From Halogranum amylolyticum (GTDB taxonomy: Archaea; Halobacteriota; Halobacteria; Halobacteriales; Haloferacaceae), in NCBI RefSeq assembly GCF_900110465.1, contig NZ_FODV01000003.1:466628-511135 (forward strand): a stretch of DNA of 44,508 nt, read 5' to 3'. A model generated the notes under the pieces. The model searched no databases, was not told the DNA's origin, and saw nothing but the letters and a program-made list of their open reading frames with translations. Positions 1 to 8,173 of this stretch are shown piece by piece. A program made the position numbers and the translations under genes. Position 1 is the stretch's first letter; each line of letters opens with the position of its first letter.

Positions 1-83
1 GTCGTGGTGTTTCTTGTCGTCGTGGTCGTGGTGCTTGTCGTGGTGTTTCTTGTCGTCGTAGTCGTGGTGCTTGTCGTGGTGTT
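1..83. repeat. 36-bp tandem repeat inside the His-rich gene
   Basis: Two almost identical 36-base units (1-36 and 37-72, differing at one base, Y versus H codon) and the start of a third (73-83) are visible. The array probably continues beyond the left edge. Because the unit is a multiple of three, copy-number change would keep the reading frame. Confidence 0.85.
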
Positions 84-204
84 TTCGGTCTTTGTCGTGT
101 TTATCGTCGTGCGCTGCCGCGACTCCCGCAAAGCCGCTGAAAAGGAGTGTGGCAACGACGAACACGACGAGCACCTGTCTTGCAAATTTTCTTGACATTG
201 TCAT
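1..204 (-). CDS. Secreted His/Asp/Lys-repeat protein, partial (runs off left edge)
   Basis: The reading frame is open from ATG at 204 (second ATG at 198) to the window edge, 68 codons with no stop. The N-terminus MTMSRKFARQ is followed by a hydrophobic stretch and FAGVAAAHD, a clear Sec-type signal peptide with an A-x-A cleavage site near residue 30. The mature part is a tandem repeat of a 12-residue unit, KHHDKHHD(Y/H)DDK, encoded by 36-bp units at 1-36 and 37-72 with a partial third unit at 73-83. So dense a mix of His, Asp and Lys suggests divalent-metal binding at the cell surface, but that is inference. The C-terminus is outside the window, so length and any anchoring domain are unknown. 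The plus-strand frames here are only Val-rich shadows. Confidence 0.72.
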   Translation of the reverse strand, partial: MTMSRKFARQVLVVFVVATLLFSGFAGVAAAHDDKHDKDRKHHDKHHDYDDKKHHDKHHDHDDKKHHD

Positions 205-490
205 TCTCAGTCGGCTGTTGTCCGACAGACAGAAAATCGGGGATATCCTCCTTAGTTACTCGTCATATTCCTGTAATTAAAAACAGATTTCGACGTAATA
301 TCGGCGAGCGGGGAATCTCACGTCAGATAGTCTGTCTGACGCGGACGTTGTTGAGCGACGACACCGATCCGACCGTCCTCGGGCGATTAAACTCCAGTTT
401 AACCGTACATTTCGTATCGAGCGAATCGGAGACGCGGCAGAAACAGTCGTTCTGTCCGGACAGAACGGATTGGAAACGAAACCCGGCGGG
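205..490 (-). promoter_or_regulatory. Leader/promoter of the His-rich gene, with three inverted repeats
   Basis: There is no gene in this 286-base gap. An A/T-rich box (aattaaaaac, about 275-285) could be the TATA element for the minus-strand gene starting at 204. Three inverted repeats are present. 448-467 is a perfect 20-bp palindrome (CGTTCTGTCC/GGACAGAACG), 23 bases past the serA stop. 321-341 is CGTCAGA, 7 bases, TCTGACG. 210-226 is GTCGG, 7 bases, CCGAC, immediately before the ATG at 204. They could be a serA terminator stem, operators or a leader hairpin; the sequence alone does not decide. Confidence 0.45.
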
Positions 491-2089
491 CTACTCGTCG
501 CTACCGTTCAGCGTGATGCGTTTGACGTCTGTGATACGATCGTCGCCGAGCAGTTGTTCGACCACCTCGTCGGAGACGGGCGCGTCGAGGTTGTAGACGG
601 TCAACGCCTCGCCGGCACTCTCGGTGCCGGAGCGGCGGGCGTTGAACATCCCCGCGATGTTGACGCCGTGGTCGCCGAGTACCGTTCCGATGAGACCGAT
701 GACGCCCGGTTTGTCGTAGTTGCGGGCGACGAGCATGTGACCGTGGGGAATCGCGTCGACGCGGTAGCCGTCGAGGCGGACGATACGCGGGTCCTCACCC
801 GCGAACAGCGTCCCGCAGACGCCGAGGGACCCCTCGTCGTTGCCGACGCGGACGGTGATGAGACTCTGGAAGTCCTCCGCCTGATGGGTCTTCGTCTCGC
901 TGACTTCGATGCCACGTTCCTCGGCAATGCGCGGCGCGTTGACCGAGTTGACCTGCCACTCCAGCGGTTCGAAGACGCCCTTCAGGGCGCTGGCGGTGAC
1001 GAGGTCGATCTCCTCGCCGGCGATGTCGCCCTCGTAGAGCACTTCGACCTCGGAGATGCGGCCGTCGAACACCTGTGCGGCGATCTTCCCGGCCGTCTCG
1101 GCGAGGCCGATGTACGGACGGATACGCGGGAAGGCGCTCTCGTCGACCGAGGGCGCGTTCAGTGCGTTCATCACCGGCTCCTGGTTGAACGCGGCGACGA
1201 TCTGGTCGGCGATGCTGGTCGCGACGTTCTCTTGGGCGGCAGACGTCGACGCGCCGAGATGCGGCGTGACGACGACGTCGTCGACCGAGAGCAGCGGGTT
1301 GTCGTCGGAGACTGGTTCGTCGGCGAACACGTCGACTGCGGCTCCGTCGAGGATTCCGGCGTCGACTGCCTCGGCGAGCGCGCCCTCGTCGACGACGCCG
1401 CCGCGGGCGCAGTTGACGAGGTAGCCGCCACCCATCAGTTCGAGCTCGTCCAGCGAGATCATCCCCTCCGTCTCCGGCGTCAGCGGCGTGTGGACGGTGA
1501 GGAAGTCGGCGCGTTCGAGACACTCCTCGAAGCCGACGAGTTCTGCGCCGAGCTGGTCGGCGCGATCCTCGCTGATGTAGGGGTCGAACGCGACGAGGTC
1601 CATCCCGAGGTTGCCGAGCTTCTTGGCGACCTCCTGGCCGACGCGACCGAGGCCGACGACGCCGAGCGTCTTCCCGTTGACCTCGGTGCCGAGGTAGTCC
1701 GACTTCGCCCACTCGCCGTTCTTGAGGCGGGTGTGCGCCTGCGGGATCGATCGGGCGGCGGCGAACGCCATCGCGACGGTGTGCTCGGCGGCGGCGCGGA
1801 CGTTCCCCTCGGGGGCGTTGGCGACGATGACCCCGTGGTCGGTCGCGGCGTCGATGTCGATGTTGTCGACGCCGATGCCGGCGCGTCCGACGATGACGAG
1901 GTGGGGAGCGGCCTCGAAGACCTCCTCCGTGACTTCGGTCCCCGAACGAACGATGAGTGCGTTCGCGTCGGCGACGGCTTCCAGGAGCGCCTCACCCTCG
2001 ACGTCGTAGGCTGTCTCTACCTCGTGGCCCGACTCGCGCAACCGGCCGAGGCCGGCGTCGGCGATGGGATCCGTGACGAGTACTTTCAT
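491..2089 (-). CDS. serA: D-3-phosphoglycerate dehydrogenase
   Basis: Oxidises 3-phosphoglycerate to 3-phosphohydroxypyruvate with NAD+, the first step of serine biosynthesis, in the cytoplasm. The 532-residue length fits the long SerA form. The NAD-binding Rossmann motif GLGRVG is at about 146-151. The catalytic triad is visible as Arg229 (NCARGG), Glu258 (FADEPV) and His277 (TPHLGAS). After the catalytic part comes the intervening (ASB) domain and a C-terminal ACT domain (MLVARNYDKPGVIG onward), the usual serine-feedback module. Start ATG at 2089 (MKVLVTDPIA) lies about 30 bases from an A/T-rich box near 2113-2125, consistent with a leaderless transcript. It is divergent from serB, so two steps of the same pathway flank one intergenic region. 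Confidence 0.96.
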   Translation of the reverse strand: MKVLVTDPIADAGLGRLRESGHEVETAYDVEGEALLEAVADANALIVRSGTEVTEEVFEAAPHLVIVGRAGIGVDNIDIDAATDHGVIVANAPEGNVRAAAEHTVAMAFAAARSIPQAHTRLKNGEWAKSDYLGTEVNGKTLGVVGLGRVGQEVAKKLGNLGMDLVAFDPYISEDRADQLGAELVGFEECLERADFLTVHTPLTPETEGMISLDELELMGGGYLVNCARGGVVDEGALAEAVDAGILDGAAVDVFADEPVSDDNPLLSVDDVVVTPHLGASTSAAQENVATSIADQIVAAFNQEPVMNALNAPSVDESAFPRIRPYIGLAETAGKIAAQVFDGRISEVEVLYEGDIAGEEIDLVTASALKGVFEPLEWQVNSVNAPRIAEERGIEVSETKTHQAEDFQSLITVRVGNDEGSLGVCGTLFAGEDPRIVRLDGYRVDAIPHGHMLVARNYDKPGVIGLIGTVLGDHGVNIAGMFNARRSGTESAGEALTVYNLDAPVSDEVVEQLLGDDRITDVKRITLNGSDE

Positions 2090-2112
2090 ATCTCGACTGA
2101 ACCATGCCCGGC

Positions 2113-2126
2113 GGATAATGCTTTCT
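2113..2126 (-). promoter_or_regulatory. Putative TATA region of serA
   Basis: The minus strand reads aaagcattatcc here, centred about 30 bases before the serA ATG at 2089. That spacing places the transcript start at or very near the start codon. Confidence 0.4.
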
Positions 2127-2171
2127 TCCTGTGCCGAACATGCCGCCTTCTCGGGTCTGTCACACAGGTTC

Positions 2172-2189
2172 TATACACTTCTATGTATA
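2172..2189. promoter_or_regulatory. Inverted repeat TATACA-n6-TGTATA between serA and serB
   Basis: The repeat tatacacttctatgtata sits in the middle of the 239-base divergent region and is far more A/T-rich than its surroundings. It does not lie at the expected TATA distance of either gene (2089 minus, 2329 plus). It may be an operator or an upstream alternative promoter. No regulator can be assigned. Confidence 0.35.
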
Positions 2190-2328
2190 TATTCTCTGCG
2201 ACCACCGCCAAAACCGACGAACTCGTGTGGCTCCCCGAACTCGCGTCGCGGCCCCGTCGAGTGGCCGACGGGGACCAACATCTGACTGCTTCAGGTGGTT
2301 TGAAATCGGGCCACGACGAGTGTGAGAT

Positions 2329-2979
2329 GTGAAACTCGTTGCCTTCGACTTCGACGGAACGCTCTCGGACTCGGAGATGACCGTCCTGCTCGGCGAGCGG
2401 ATGGGCGTCGCCGACGAGATGGCCGACATCACCGAACGTGCGATGAACGACGAGATCAGCTACGCGGAGAGCCTCCGCGAGCGGGCCTCGCTCCTGGAGG
2501 GACTCGAAGAGGAACGCGCCGAGGAGGCCTACGGCGAGGTCGAACTCCGCCCCGGCGCGGCCGACCTCATCGAGCGACTGAACGACTACGGCCACCACAC
2601 CGCCGTTCTCACCGGCGGGTTCGACCGCGGCGTCGAGCGTGCACTCGAAGCTGGGGGGGTCGAGGTCGACCACGTCGTCTCCAACAGCCTCCCCGTAAAG
2701 GACGGGCGACTCACCGGCGACGTCGAGGGACCGCTCATCGAGGGAACCAAGGACCGCGAACTGGAGCGTCTCGCCGCCGAACTCGACGTGAAGATGGACC
2801 ACACGGTCGCCGTCGGCGACGGCGCGAACGACCTGCCGATGCTCGAAGTGGCCGGCTTCTCGGTCGGCTTCGCCCCGAAGGACGCCGTCCGTCCGGCCTG
2901 CGACGTCGTCGTCGCCTCGATGGACCGCCTCGGTCGCGTCTTCGAGGAGCGGAACCTGCTGCGAGCGCCCGACAGCTAA
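2329..2979 (+). CDS. serB: Phosphoserine phosphatase (HAD superfamily)
   Basis: Hydrolyses O-phosphoserine to serine, the last step of the pathway begun by SerA. The 216-residue protein starts on GTG at 2329 (VKLVAFDFDG, no closer ATG). HAD motif I is DFDGTLSD at the N-terminus; motif II is TGG in VLTGGFDRG; the conserved lysine lies before motif III; motifs III/IV are VGDGANDLPML. These are the signatures of the SerB branch rather than a generic HAD enzyme. An A/T-rich element near 2296-2307 (ggtttgaaatcg) about 28 bases upstream supports a leaderless start. It lies divergent from serA. A function as a different phosphatase is possible but less likely in this context. Confidence 0.9.
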   Translation: MKLVAFDFDGTLSDSEMTVLLGERMGVADEMADITERAMNDEISYAESLRERASLLEGLEEERAEEAYGEVELRPGAADLIERLNDYGHHTAVLTGGFDRGVERALEAGGVEVDHVVSNSLPVKDGRLTGDVEGPLIEGTKDRELERLAAELDVKMDHTVAVGDGANDLPMLEVAGFSVGFAPKDAVRPACDVVVASMDRLGRVFEERNLLRAPDS

Positions 2980-3082
2980 CCCCTCGCGTCGACGTACGGC
3001 GGTCTGTACGGACACCGTCTCGTTCGGGTGACCGCTCTCGCCTTCGGAACGGCTTTCACCCCGGAACGTGCAACAGGACGTA

Positions 3083-4441
3083 ATGAAGCTATTCGGGTCA
3101 AGCGGCACGCGCGGTGTCGCGGGTGAACAGCTCACCCCCGAGTTCGTTCTCCGCGTCGCGAAGGCCGCCGGCACGGTGTGGGACACCGACCGGGCAGTGG
3201 TGGCACGCGACACCCGGACGACCGGTGAGATGTTCACCAACGCGGCCGCCAGCGGACTGGCGAGCGTCGGGATCGACGTCGACCGACTCGGCGTCACCCC
3301 GACCCCCGCGGTGGTTCGGTACTGTGACGCCGAGAGCGTCCCGGCCGTGCTCATCACGGCTTCGCACAACCCGCCGGAGTACAACGGCGTCAAGCTCGTC
3401 GGAGCCGACGGGGTCGAACTCCCGGTTCACCGACTCGAACGCATCGAAGAGCACATCCTCGCCGAGGAGTTCGACGTCGCGCCGTGGGACCGCGTCGGTC
3501 GCACGCGCCGCGTCGAGTCGGCCAACCGCGACTACGTCGAGGAGATGCTCGCGACGGTCGACCGCGAGACGATCGCCGCCGCCGACCTGACGGTCGCACT
3601 TGACCCCGGCCACGGTGCGGGTGCGCTCACCAGCCCCGAGTTCTACCGCGAACTCGGCTGTCGGGTCGTCACCGTCAACGGCCAACCCGACGGCCACTTC
3701 CCCGGCCGCGAGCCCGAACCGGTCGAGAGCAACCTCGCCGACCTCGGCCGTCTCGTCCGCGCCGCAGACGCCGACGTCGGTATCGCCCACGACGGCGACG
3801 CCGACCGCGCCATCTTCTTCGACGAGAACGGCCAGTACGTCGAGGGCGACACGTCGTTGGCCGCGCTCGCAGCCGCTCAACTGGACGACGGCGACACCAC
3901 CGTCGCCGCCGTCAACGTCTCACAACGGCTGGTCGACGTCTGCGACGAGGTCGGTGCGACGCTCGAACTCACGCCTATCGGGTCGACGAACATCATCACC
4001 CGCATCCGCGAACTGTGGGCCGAGGGCGCCACCATCCCCGTCGCCGGTGAGGGCAACGGCGGCATCTTCTTCCCCAACTATCGACTCGTCCGCGACGGCG
4101 CGTTCATCGGCGCGAAGTTCCTCGAACTCGTCGCCGAGCGCCCCACGAGCGACGTCGTCGCTCCGTACACCGACTACCACAACGTCCGGGTCAACCTGAG
4201 CTACGAGACGGAGGCCGAACTCGACGCGATGCTCGAGGCGGCCGCCGCCTACGCCGATGCTGCGGACGCCGACCCGAACACGAAAGACGGCTACCGACTC
4301 GACTACGGCGACGCGTGGGTGCTCGTCCGCCCCAGCGGGACCGAACCGAAAGTCCGAATCTACGCCGAGGCACACGACGCCGCCCGTGCGGAGGAACTCG
4401 CCGAAGACGCGCGCGCGGCGCTGGAAGCCGCCCGCTCGTAG
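3083..4441 (+). CDS. glmM: Phosphoglucosamine/phosphomannomutase family enzyme
   Basis: An alpha-D-phosphohexomutase of 452 residues that interconverts the 6- and 1-phosphates of a hexose, in cell-envelope and glycan precursor supply. I place the start at ATG 3083 (MKLFGSSGTRG), because the family begins with this motif; an in-frame GTG at 3068 would add five residues. The phosphoserine loop TASHNPPEYNG puts the active Ser at about 94. The Mg-binding loop DGDADR is at about 237-242, the sugar-specificity loop GEGNGG at 322-327, and the phosphate-binding loop RPSGTEP at 416-422. All four are intact. The KLFGSSGTRG start favours the archaeal GlmM-like group, but haloarchaea carry several paralogues, so substrate (glucosamine, mannose or glucose phosphate) cannot be settled by sequence. 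Confidence 0.85.
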   Translation: MKLFGSSGTRGVAGEQLTPEFVLRVAKAAGTVWDTDRAVVARDTRTTGEMFTNAAASGLASVGIDVDRLGVTPTPAVVRYCDAESVPAVLITASHNPPEYNGVKLVGADGVELPVHRLERIEEHILAEEFDVAPWDRVGRTRRVESANRDYVEEMLATVDRETIAAADLTVALDPGHGAGALTSPEFYRELGCRVVTVNGQPDGHFPGREPEPVESNLADLGRLVRAADADVGIAHDGDADRAIFFDENGQYVEGDTSLAALAAAQLDDGDTTVAAVNVSQRLVDVCDEVGATLELTPIGSTNIITRIRELWAEGATIPVAGEGNGGIFFPNYRLVRDGAFIGAKFLELVAERPTSDVVAPYTDYHNVRVNLSYETEAELDAMLEAAAAYADAADADPNTKDGYRLDYGDAWVLVRPSGTEPKVRIYAEAHDAARAEELAEDARAALEAARS

Positions 4442-4534
4442 CCCGCGAGCGTCCGTCGGTCACCGCCGTCCGTGATCGCCGTCGACATCCGACCGGCCAG
4501 TTCCTTTTTCGAGCCTGCAGTCCATCGCTCCGGT

Positions 4535-5062
4535 ATGGACGTTCGTCCAGCGCAGAGCCACGCCGACGTCCGCGGCGCCATCGAGGTCAACCGCACCGCG
4601 TGGCGCGAGGCGTACGCCGACATCCTGCCCGAATCGACGCTCCCCGACCCCGAGGCACCGCTGTCGGCCGAGTCGGTCGAGGGACGCTTCGACGACATCG
4701 AGAACCGGGCGGAGACCACCTTCCTCGTCGCCTGCGACGGCGACGAGACGTCCGACATCTGCGGGTTCGCGGAGTTCGTCTGGGGAGACGGGACCAAGGA
4801 GTTCGTCTCCGAGGACGCCGTCGAACTTCGAGCCGTCTACGTCGACCCCACTTGCTGGGACGAGGGAGTCGGCACCGCGCTCCTCGCCGCCGCGGCCGAC
4901 CATCTTCCCTCCGAGAAACGGTCGCTCGTCACCGAGACGTTCGCGGAGAACGAGGTTGCCAGACGGTTCTACGAGGCTCGCGGGTTCGACGCCGTCGACG
5001 AGCACGCCTTCGACATCGACGGCGAGTCGTATCCGACGGTCGTCTACGAGAAGTCGCTGTAG
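4535..5062 (+). CDS. GNAT family N-acetyltransferase
   Basis: A 175-residue single-domain protein with the GNAT fold: N-terminal MDVRPAQSHADVRGAI (strand/helix 1, typical of the RimI-like subgroup), LRAVYVDPTCWDEGVGTAL (the acetyl-CoA pyrophosphate-binding loop, W-x-E-G-V-G) and NEVARRFYEARGFDAVDEH (motif B with the usual ARRFYEARGF). The ATG at 4535 is preferred over an upstream in-frame start at 4472, which would add residues not resembling the family. The acceptor substrate is not predictable: small-molecule detoxification or protein N-terminal acetylation are both possible. It follows the mutase by 93 bases and converges on the coiled-coil gene, whose stop is 7 bases away. Confidence 0.82.
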   Translation: MDVRPAQSHADVRGAIEVNRTAWREAYADILPESTLPDPEAPLSAESVEGRFDDIENRAETTFLVACDGDETSDICGFAEFVWGDGTKEFVSEDAVELRAVYVDPTCWDEGVGTALLAAAADHLPSEKRSLVTETFAENEVARRFYEARGFDAVDEHAFDIDGESYPTVVYEKSL

Positions 5063-5069
5063 GGTCCGC

Positions 5070-6182
5070 TCACAGACTCGGATACGTCTCCAGCGCCTCG
5101 GCGAGTCGCTCGCGTTCTTCTCGCAGTTCGGCCAACTCCGTCGCGACGTCGCCGCTCGTCACCCGCTCGCGCTCCTCATCGCTCAGTTCCGTCCGGGCCG
5201 CCGCGGCCGTCCGCAGTCGCTCGTAGTCCGCACGGTCGGTCAACCCGCGAAGCTCCCGTGCCAGCGCCACCGTCTCCTCCGCGGCGAACCGTCCGACGAC
5301 GGCGACGAGCTCCTCGCTCCGGTGCCGGAGTACGTCGGCCGGTTCGGGTGGCCACGCGACGGTCAACGGGTCGGCGTCCAGCCGCTCGAGGTAGGTACGG
5401 TGGACCGCGACGTTCGTCTGGAGCGCACTCGCGTCGTCGACGTAGTGTGAGAGCTTCGACACCGAGTAGTCGGCGTACTCGAGCAACTGCGCCACCGACT
5501 CCTCGCCTGCGGCGTGGTCGTCGACGTACTCGCGGAGGTCGCTCGGCGGCGTCTCGAAGGTGACGAGCGGGTAGTGGTCGGTTGTCTCGACGAGGTCGAA
5601 GAACTTCCGGGCGTTCGCCTCCCGACGGAACCGTCGGAACTCCGCTCGGACGGCCCGATTGTACGCCTCGATGGGGTCGCGGAGCTCCTCGACCGGCGCG
5701 TCGAGGTCGACCTCGCCGAGCCGTTGGAGGCGTTCGAGCTTGTCGAGTCGGTCGTCCACCTCGCCCAGTCGCCGCTTGACCGCCCGTCGGGCGTCGCGGT
5801 AGGCGCTCCGCGCGTCCTCGCGTTCCGAGAAAAGTCCGGCCGTCTCGGCCGCCGGTTCGAGTGTTTCTCGGGCGAACGCGAAGTCGCCGTCGTTGAGGCG
5901 GCGCTTGTCCATCCGGTCGCTGGCCGCCTCGAACGCCTCGTGGTGGGGGACGTCCTCGGGCAACTCGTCGACGAGACCGATGAACTCGTTTTGGAACTGG
6001 AGGTAGGCTTTGAAATCGCCGCTTCCGGTCGCCGAGTCGGCGTAGCGGTCGAGCAGACGGGTCGCCGCGCGGTAGGCCTCGACGACGGTCTCGATCCGGT
6101 CTTCGCCGACGTCGTCGATCTCGGACTCTACCGTCCGCAGTCGGTCGTGTGCCGTCTGGAGCTCCGATACGGGGTCGCTCAT
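5070..6182 (-). CDS. Conserved halophile coiled-coil protein, function unknown
   Basis: A 370-residue, very acidic, almost entirely helical protein with no signal peptide or membrane segment. Heptad-like stretches are obvious at the N-terminus (VSELQTAHDRLRTVESEIDD), in the middle (VDDRLDKLERLQRLGEVD) and at the C-terminus (ELAELREERERLAEALE). No catalytic motif is seen. It begins 4 bases after the hisI stop on the same strand, so the two are probably one transcript; the link to histidine synthesis is likely only positional. I recognise it as the kind of coiled-coil protein conserved among halophiles, without a known role. A scaffold or chromosome-associated role would be guesswork. Confidence 0.7.
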   Translation of the reverse strand: MSDPVSELQTAHDRLRTVESEIDDVGEDRIETVVEAYRAATRLLDRYADSATGSGDFKAYLQFQNEFIGLVDELPEDVPHHEAFEAASDRMDKRRLNDGDFAFARETLEPAAETAGLFSEREDARSAYRDARRAVKRRLGEVDDRLDKLERLQRLGEVDLDAPVEELRDPIEAYNRAVRAEFRRFRREANARKFFDLVETTDHYPLVTFETPPSDLREYVDDHAAGEESVAQLLEYADYSVSKLSHYVDDASALQTNVAVHRTYLERLDADPLTVAWPPEPADVLRHRSEELVAVVGRFAAEETVALARELRGLTDRADYERLRTAAAARTELSDEERERVTSGDVATELAELREERERLAEALETYPSL

Positions 6183-6186
6183 GGGT

Positions 6187-6549
6187 TCACTCGTAGACGT
6201 CGTCGGGGTCGAACACCTTCTCGCCCACCACCTCGCCGTCGACGGTGCGGTAGAAACACGAGCGGTGGCCGGTGTGACAGGCCCCGCCCTCCTGGTCGAC
6301 GAGGTACAGCAGCGTGTCGGCGTCGCAGTCGACGCGGACCTCCCGAACCGGCTGGAGGTGACCGCTCGACCCGCCTTTCTTCCAGAGTTCGTCGCGACTG
6401 CGCGAGTAGTAGTGGGCGTAGCCCGTCTCGCGCGTGCGGTCCAGCGCCTCCGGGGAGACGTACGCGAGCATCAGCACCTCGCCCGTCTCGGCGTCCTGTG
6501 CGACGGCCGGCACGAGGCCGTCGTCGCCGAAGTCGACGTCGACTGTCAT
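6187..6549 (-). CDS. hisI: Phosphoribosyl-AMP cyclohydrolase
   Basis: Opens the purine ring of phosphoribosyl-AMP, the third step of histidine biosynthesis; a Zn/Mg-dependent cytoplasmic homodimer. The 120-residue protein ([10 protein letters not shown]) is the free-standing HisI form without a fused HisE pyrophosphohydrolase. Family signatures are intact: [22 protein letters not shown], the metal-binding [12 protein letters not shown] and the zinc-cysteine segment [12 protein letters not shown]. The reading frame extends far upstream, but homology begins at ATG 6549, so the longer form is an artefact of GC-rich sequence. The gene sits 38 bases after pibD and 4 bases before the coiled-coil gene, inside a same-strand run. 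Confidence 0.95.
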   Translation of the reverse strand: MTVDVDFGDDGLVPAVAQDAETGEVLMLAYVSPEALDRTRETGYAHYYSRSRDELWKKGGSSGHLQPVREVRVDCDADTLLYLVDQEGGACHTGHRSCFYRTVDGEVVGEKVFDPDDVYE

Positions 6550-6587
6550 CGTCGGAACGAGGTGGCTCCGGCCGATAGGCTTTGTGT

Positions 6588-7580
6588 CTACGGACCGAGA
6601 AGCGCCAGCAGACCGAACAGGAGGTCGCCGTAGGCGAGCGCGACGACGAGACCGACGAACATCGGGACGACGAACGGGAGACCGGGTGAGATCCACACCC
6701 GGTCGCGCGCGACGATCAGTTCGAGTCCCTCGCGGAGCGACTCGGGGGAGGTGCCGTAGGCGCTGCCCTCGATGTCGTCGAGGAACCGCGCTGCGGCCCA
6801 CGGGTCGTCGTGTTCGCGGTCGTGGTCGCTCGCCGTCGCTCGACGTTCGGTGGCGACGCCGCCGTCGGTCGTCGGCCCGTCGTGGACCGCGCCGTCGGTC
6901 GGGTCGAACGTGCGACCGACGCTCGCGGGGTCGCGGTAATCGGCCGGACGGGCGCGGAGCTCCGCGAGCGTGCTCCCGCGCCACCGGAGATACATCCGGA
7001 GGGCGTCGAGGTCGACGCCGCCGCGAGTGAACCCCTCGCGCGTCTCCAGCAGCCGTCCGTGCTCCGTCCGGAGGTCGTCGACGACCGTCCGTCGCCCGAG
7101 GAACATCACGGGGGCGACGTCGCCGGTCAGGAGATTCCGGACCAGCAGTCCGAGCGGGTAGGCGAGTGCGACGACGACGGTGTTGGTGAGCACCGTCATC
7201 GAGAAGACGCCGAGCAGCGGTTCGACGAGCGGCATCCGGAGCGTGCCGACGGTGTAGGTCGGGAAGGTGGGGAAGACGACCGCGAGCGTCATCAGCGCCT
7301 TCGCGTCGGCCCCGCCGAAGCCGCCGAGCCACCAGAAGGCGTAGCTCAGGGGGACGACGAAGCCGAGGCTGAACGCGACGCGGATCAGAAAGAGGCGGTC
7401 GGTGACGCCGGAGAGCGGCCAGCGGGCGGCGACGTCCCAGAGGAGCACCCCGACTCCGAGGAGGGCGAGCGGATACCACAGTGCGTTCGGGAGCCGCCTG
7501 GTCTGGACGTCACGGTAGGCAGCCCAGGCGAAGACGGGGACGACGAGGAGACGGAGGAGATCGGAGAGCGAACCGAACAT
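6588..7580 (-). CDS. pibD: Archaeal prepilin peptidase (PibD-like, A24 aspartic protease)
   Basis: Cleaves the class III signal peptides of archaellins and type IV pilins at the cytoplasmic face of the membrane. The 330-residue protein is polytopic: hydrophobic segments near 8-22, 34-50, 63-88, 95-112, 125-148 and two at the C-terminus (300-328). The two catalytic aspartates of the family are visible, Asp24 in [12 protein letters not shown] and Asp92 in the GxGD-type loop GGFGGADAK. Between the two hydrophobic parts is a hydrophilic region of about 130 residues (roughly 165-295) rich in Asp, Arg and Thr, an insertion relative to small archaeal homologues. It is upstream of hisI and downstream of the ferredoxin gene on the same strand; no pilin genes are in the window. 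Confidence 0.85.
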   Translation of the reverse strand: MFGSLSDLLRLLVVPVFAWAAYRDVQTRRLPNALWYPLALLGVGVLLWDVAARWPLSGVTDRLFLIRVAFSLGFVVPLSYAFWWLGGFGGADAKALMTLAVVFPTFPTYTVGTLRMPLVEPLLGVFSMTVLTNTVVVALAYPLGLLVRNLLTGDVAPVMFLGRRTVVDDLRTEHGRLLETREGFTRGGVDLDALRMYLRWRGSTLAELRARPADYRDPASVGRTFDPTDGAVHDGPTTDGGVATERRATASDHDREHDDPWAAARFLDDIEGSAYGTSPESLREGLELIVARDRVWISPGLPFVVPMFVGLVVALAYGDLLFGLLALLGP

Positions 7581-7671
7581 ACAGACGACGTGCGGGGGAA
7601 TGTGTTCAACCTTTGGGATACCGGTGCTGCCGCTGGGAGCGTGGGCGCAAAAAAACTCGGGTGTACTCGAC

Positions 7672-8061
7672 TTAGATGACGCGGTTCTGGAGGTAGTCGA
7701 GATGCTTCGCGTTGTAGACGATGCGGACGGTGTCGGCTGCCGGCGAACCGATGCAGGTCAGGCGCACGCCCTTGTCGTCGACTTCCTCGTCCGAGAGGAT
7801 CTGCTGCATGTCCATCTCGATCTCGCCCTCCTTGAGGATGGCTGCGCAGTTCGCACAGGCACCAGCGCGGCACGAGAACGGCCAGTCGTAACCCTGTGCC
7901 TCCGCGGCTTCCAGGATGTACTCGCCTTCGTTGACGTCGAGAGTACCGTAGTCCTCTTCGTCGAGACCGGCGTCTGCGGCCGTGTCGAAGAGGTCGTCGT
8001 CGTTGATATCCCAACCCTGATCGTCGAGCACTTCGTAATTGAGGTATTCTACCGTGGGCAT
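7672..8061 (-). CDS. fdx: Halophilic plant-type 2Fe-2S ferredoxin
   Basis: A small electron carrier; in haloarchaea it is the acceptor for pyruvate and 2-oxoglutarate:ferredoxin oxidoreductases. Length is 129 residues from ATG 8061 ([12 protein letters not shown]), the exact size class of halobacterial ferredoxins; a longer in-frame start at 8088 adds nine basic residues and is unlikely. The cluster ligands are Cys64, Cys69 and Cys72 in [12 protein letters not shown] plus Cys103 in [10 protein letters not shown]. Compared with plant ferredoxins it carries the halophile-specific acidic N-terminal insertion ([20 protein letters not shown]). An A/T-rich element at 8086-8096 lies about 30 bases from the start; the ferredoxin promoter of Haloferax is known to be strong. 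It is a separate unit between the phosphate permease and pibD. Confidence 0.96.
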   Translation of the reverse strand: MPTVEYLNYEVLDDQGWDINDDDLFDTAADAGLDEEDYGTLDVNEGEYILEAAEAQGYDWPFSCRAGACANCAAILKEGEIEMDMQQILSDEEVDDKGVRLTCIGSPAADTVRIVYNAKHLDYLQNRVI

Positions 8062-8173
8062 CACCTTCCGGTTCGATTCCCTCCTCATTAGGCTTTGCTG
8101 TTCGTTCGGAACTATCTCCTTCTCGTCCCGGCATCTGTCCCGCTGTCGACCACGGAAACGGCCGAACGTTTGA

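Noticed and set aside
1..83. Tandem repeat as a CRISPR array
   Set aside because: The units are contiguous without spacers and encode an in-frame peptide repeat.
249..256. Strong Shine-Dalgarno-like aaggagga on the minus strand
   Set aside because: No start codon lies 5-10 bases downstream; the gene start is about 45 bases further on. It may be chance or part of the leader.
470..2332. Long plus-strand frame opposite serA
   Set aside because: It is the antisense frame of a GC-rich gene, with repeated Val/Asp/Arg composition and no known domain; serA has full catalytic motifs. The same applies to other long antisense frames, for example at 25769-28081, 32984-34459 and 34807-36285.
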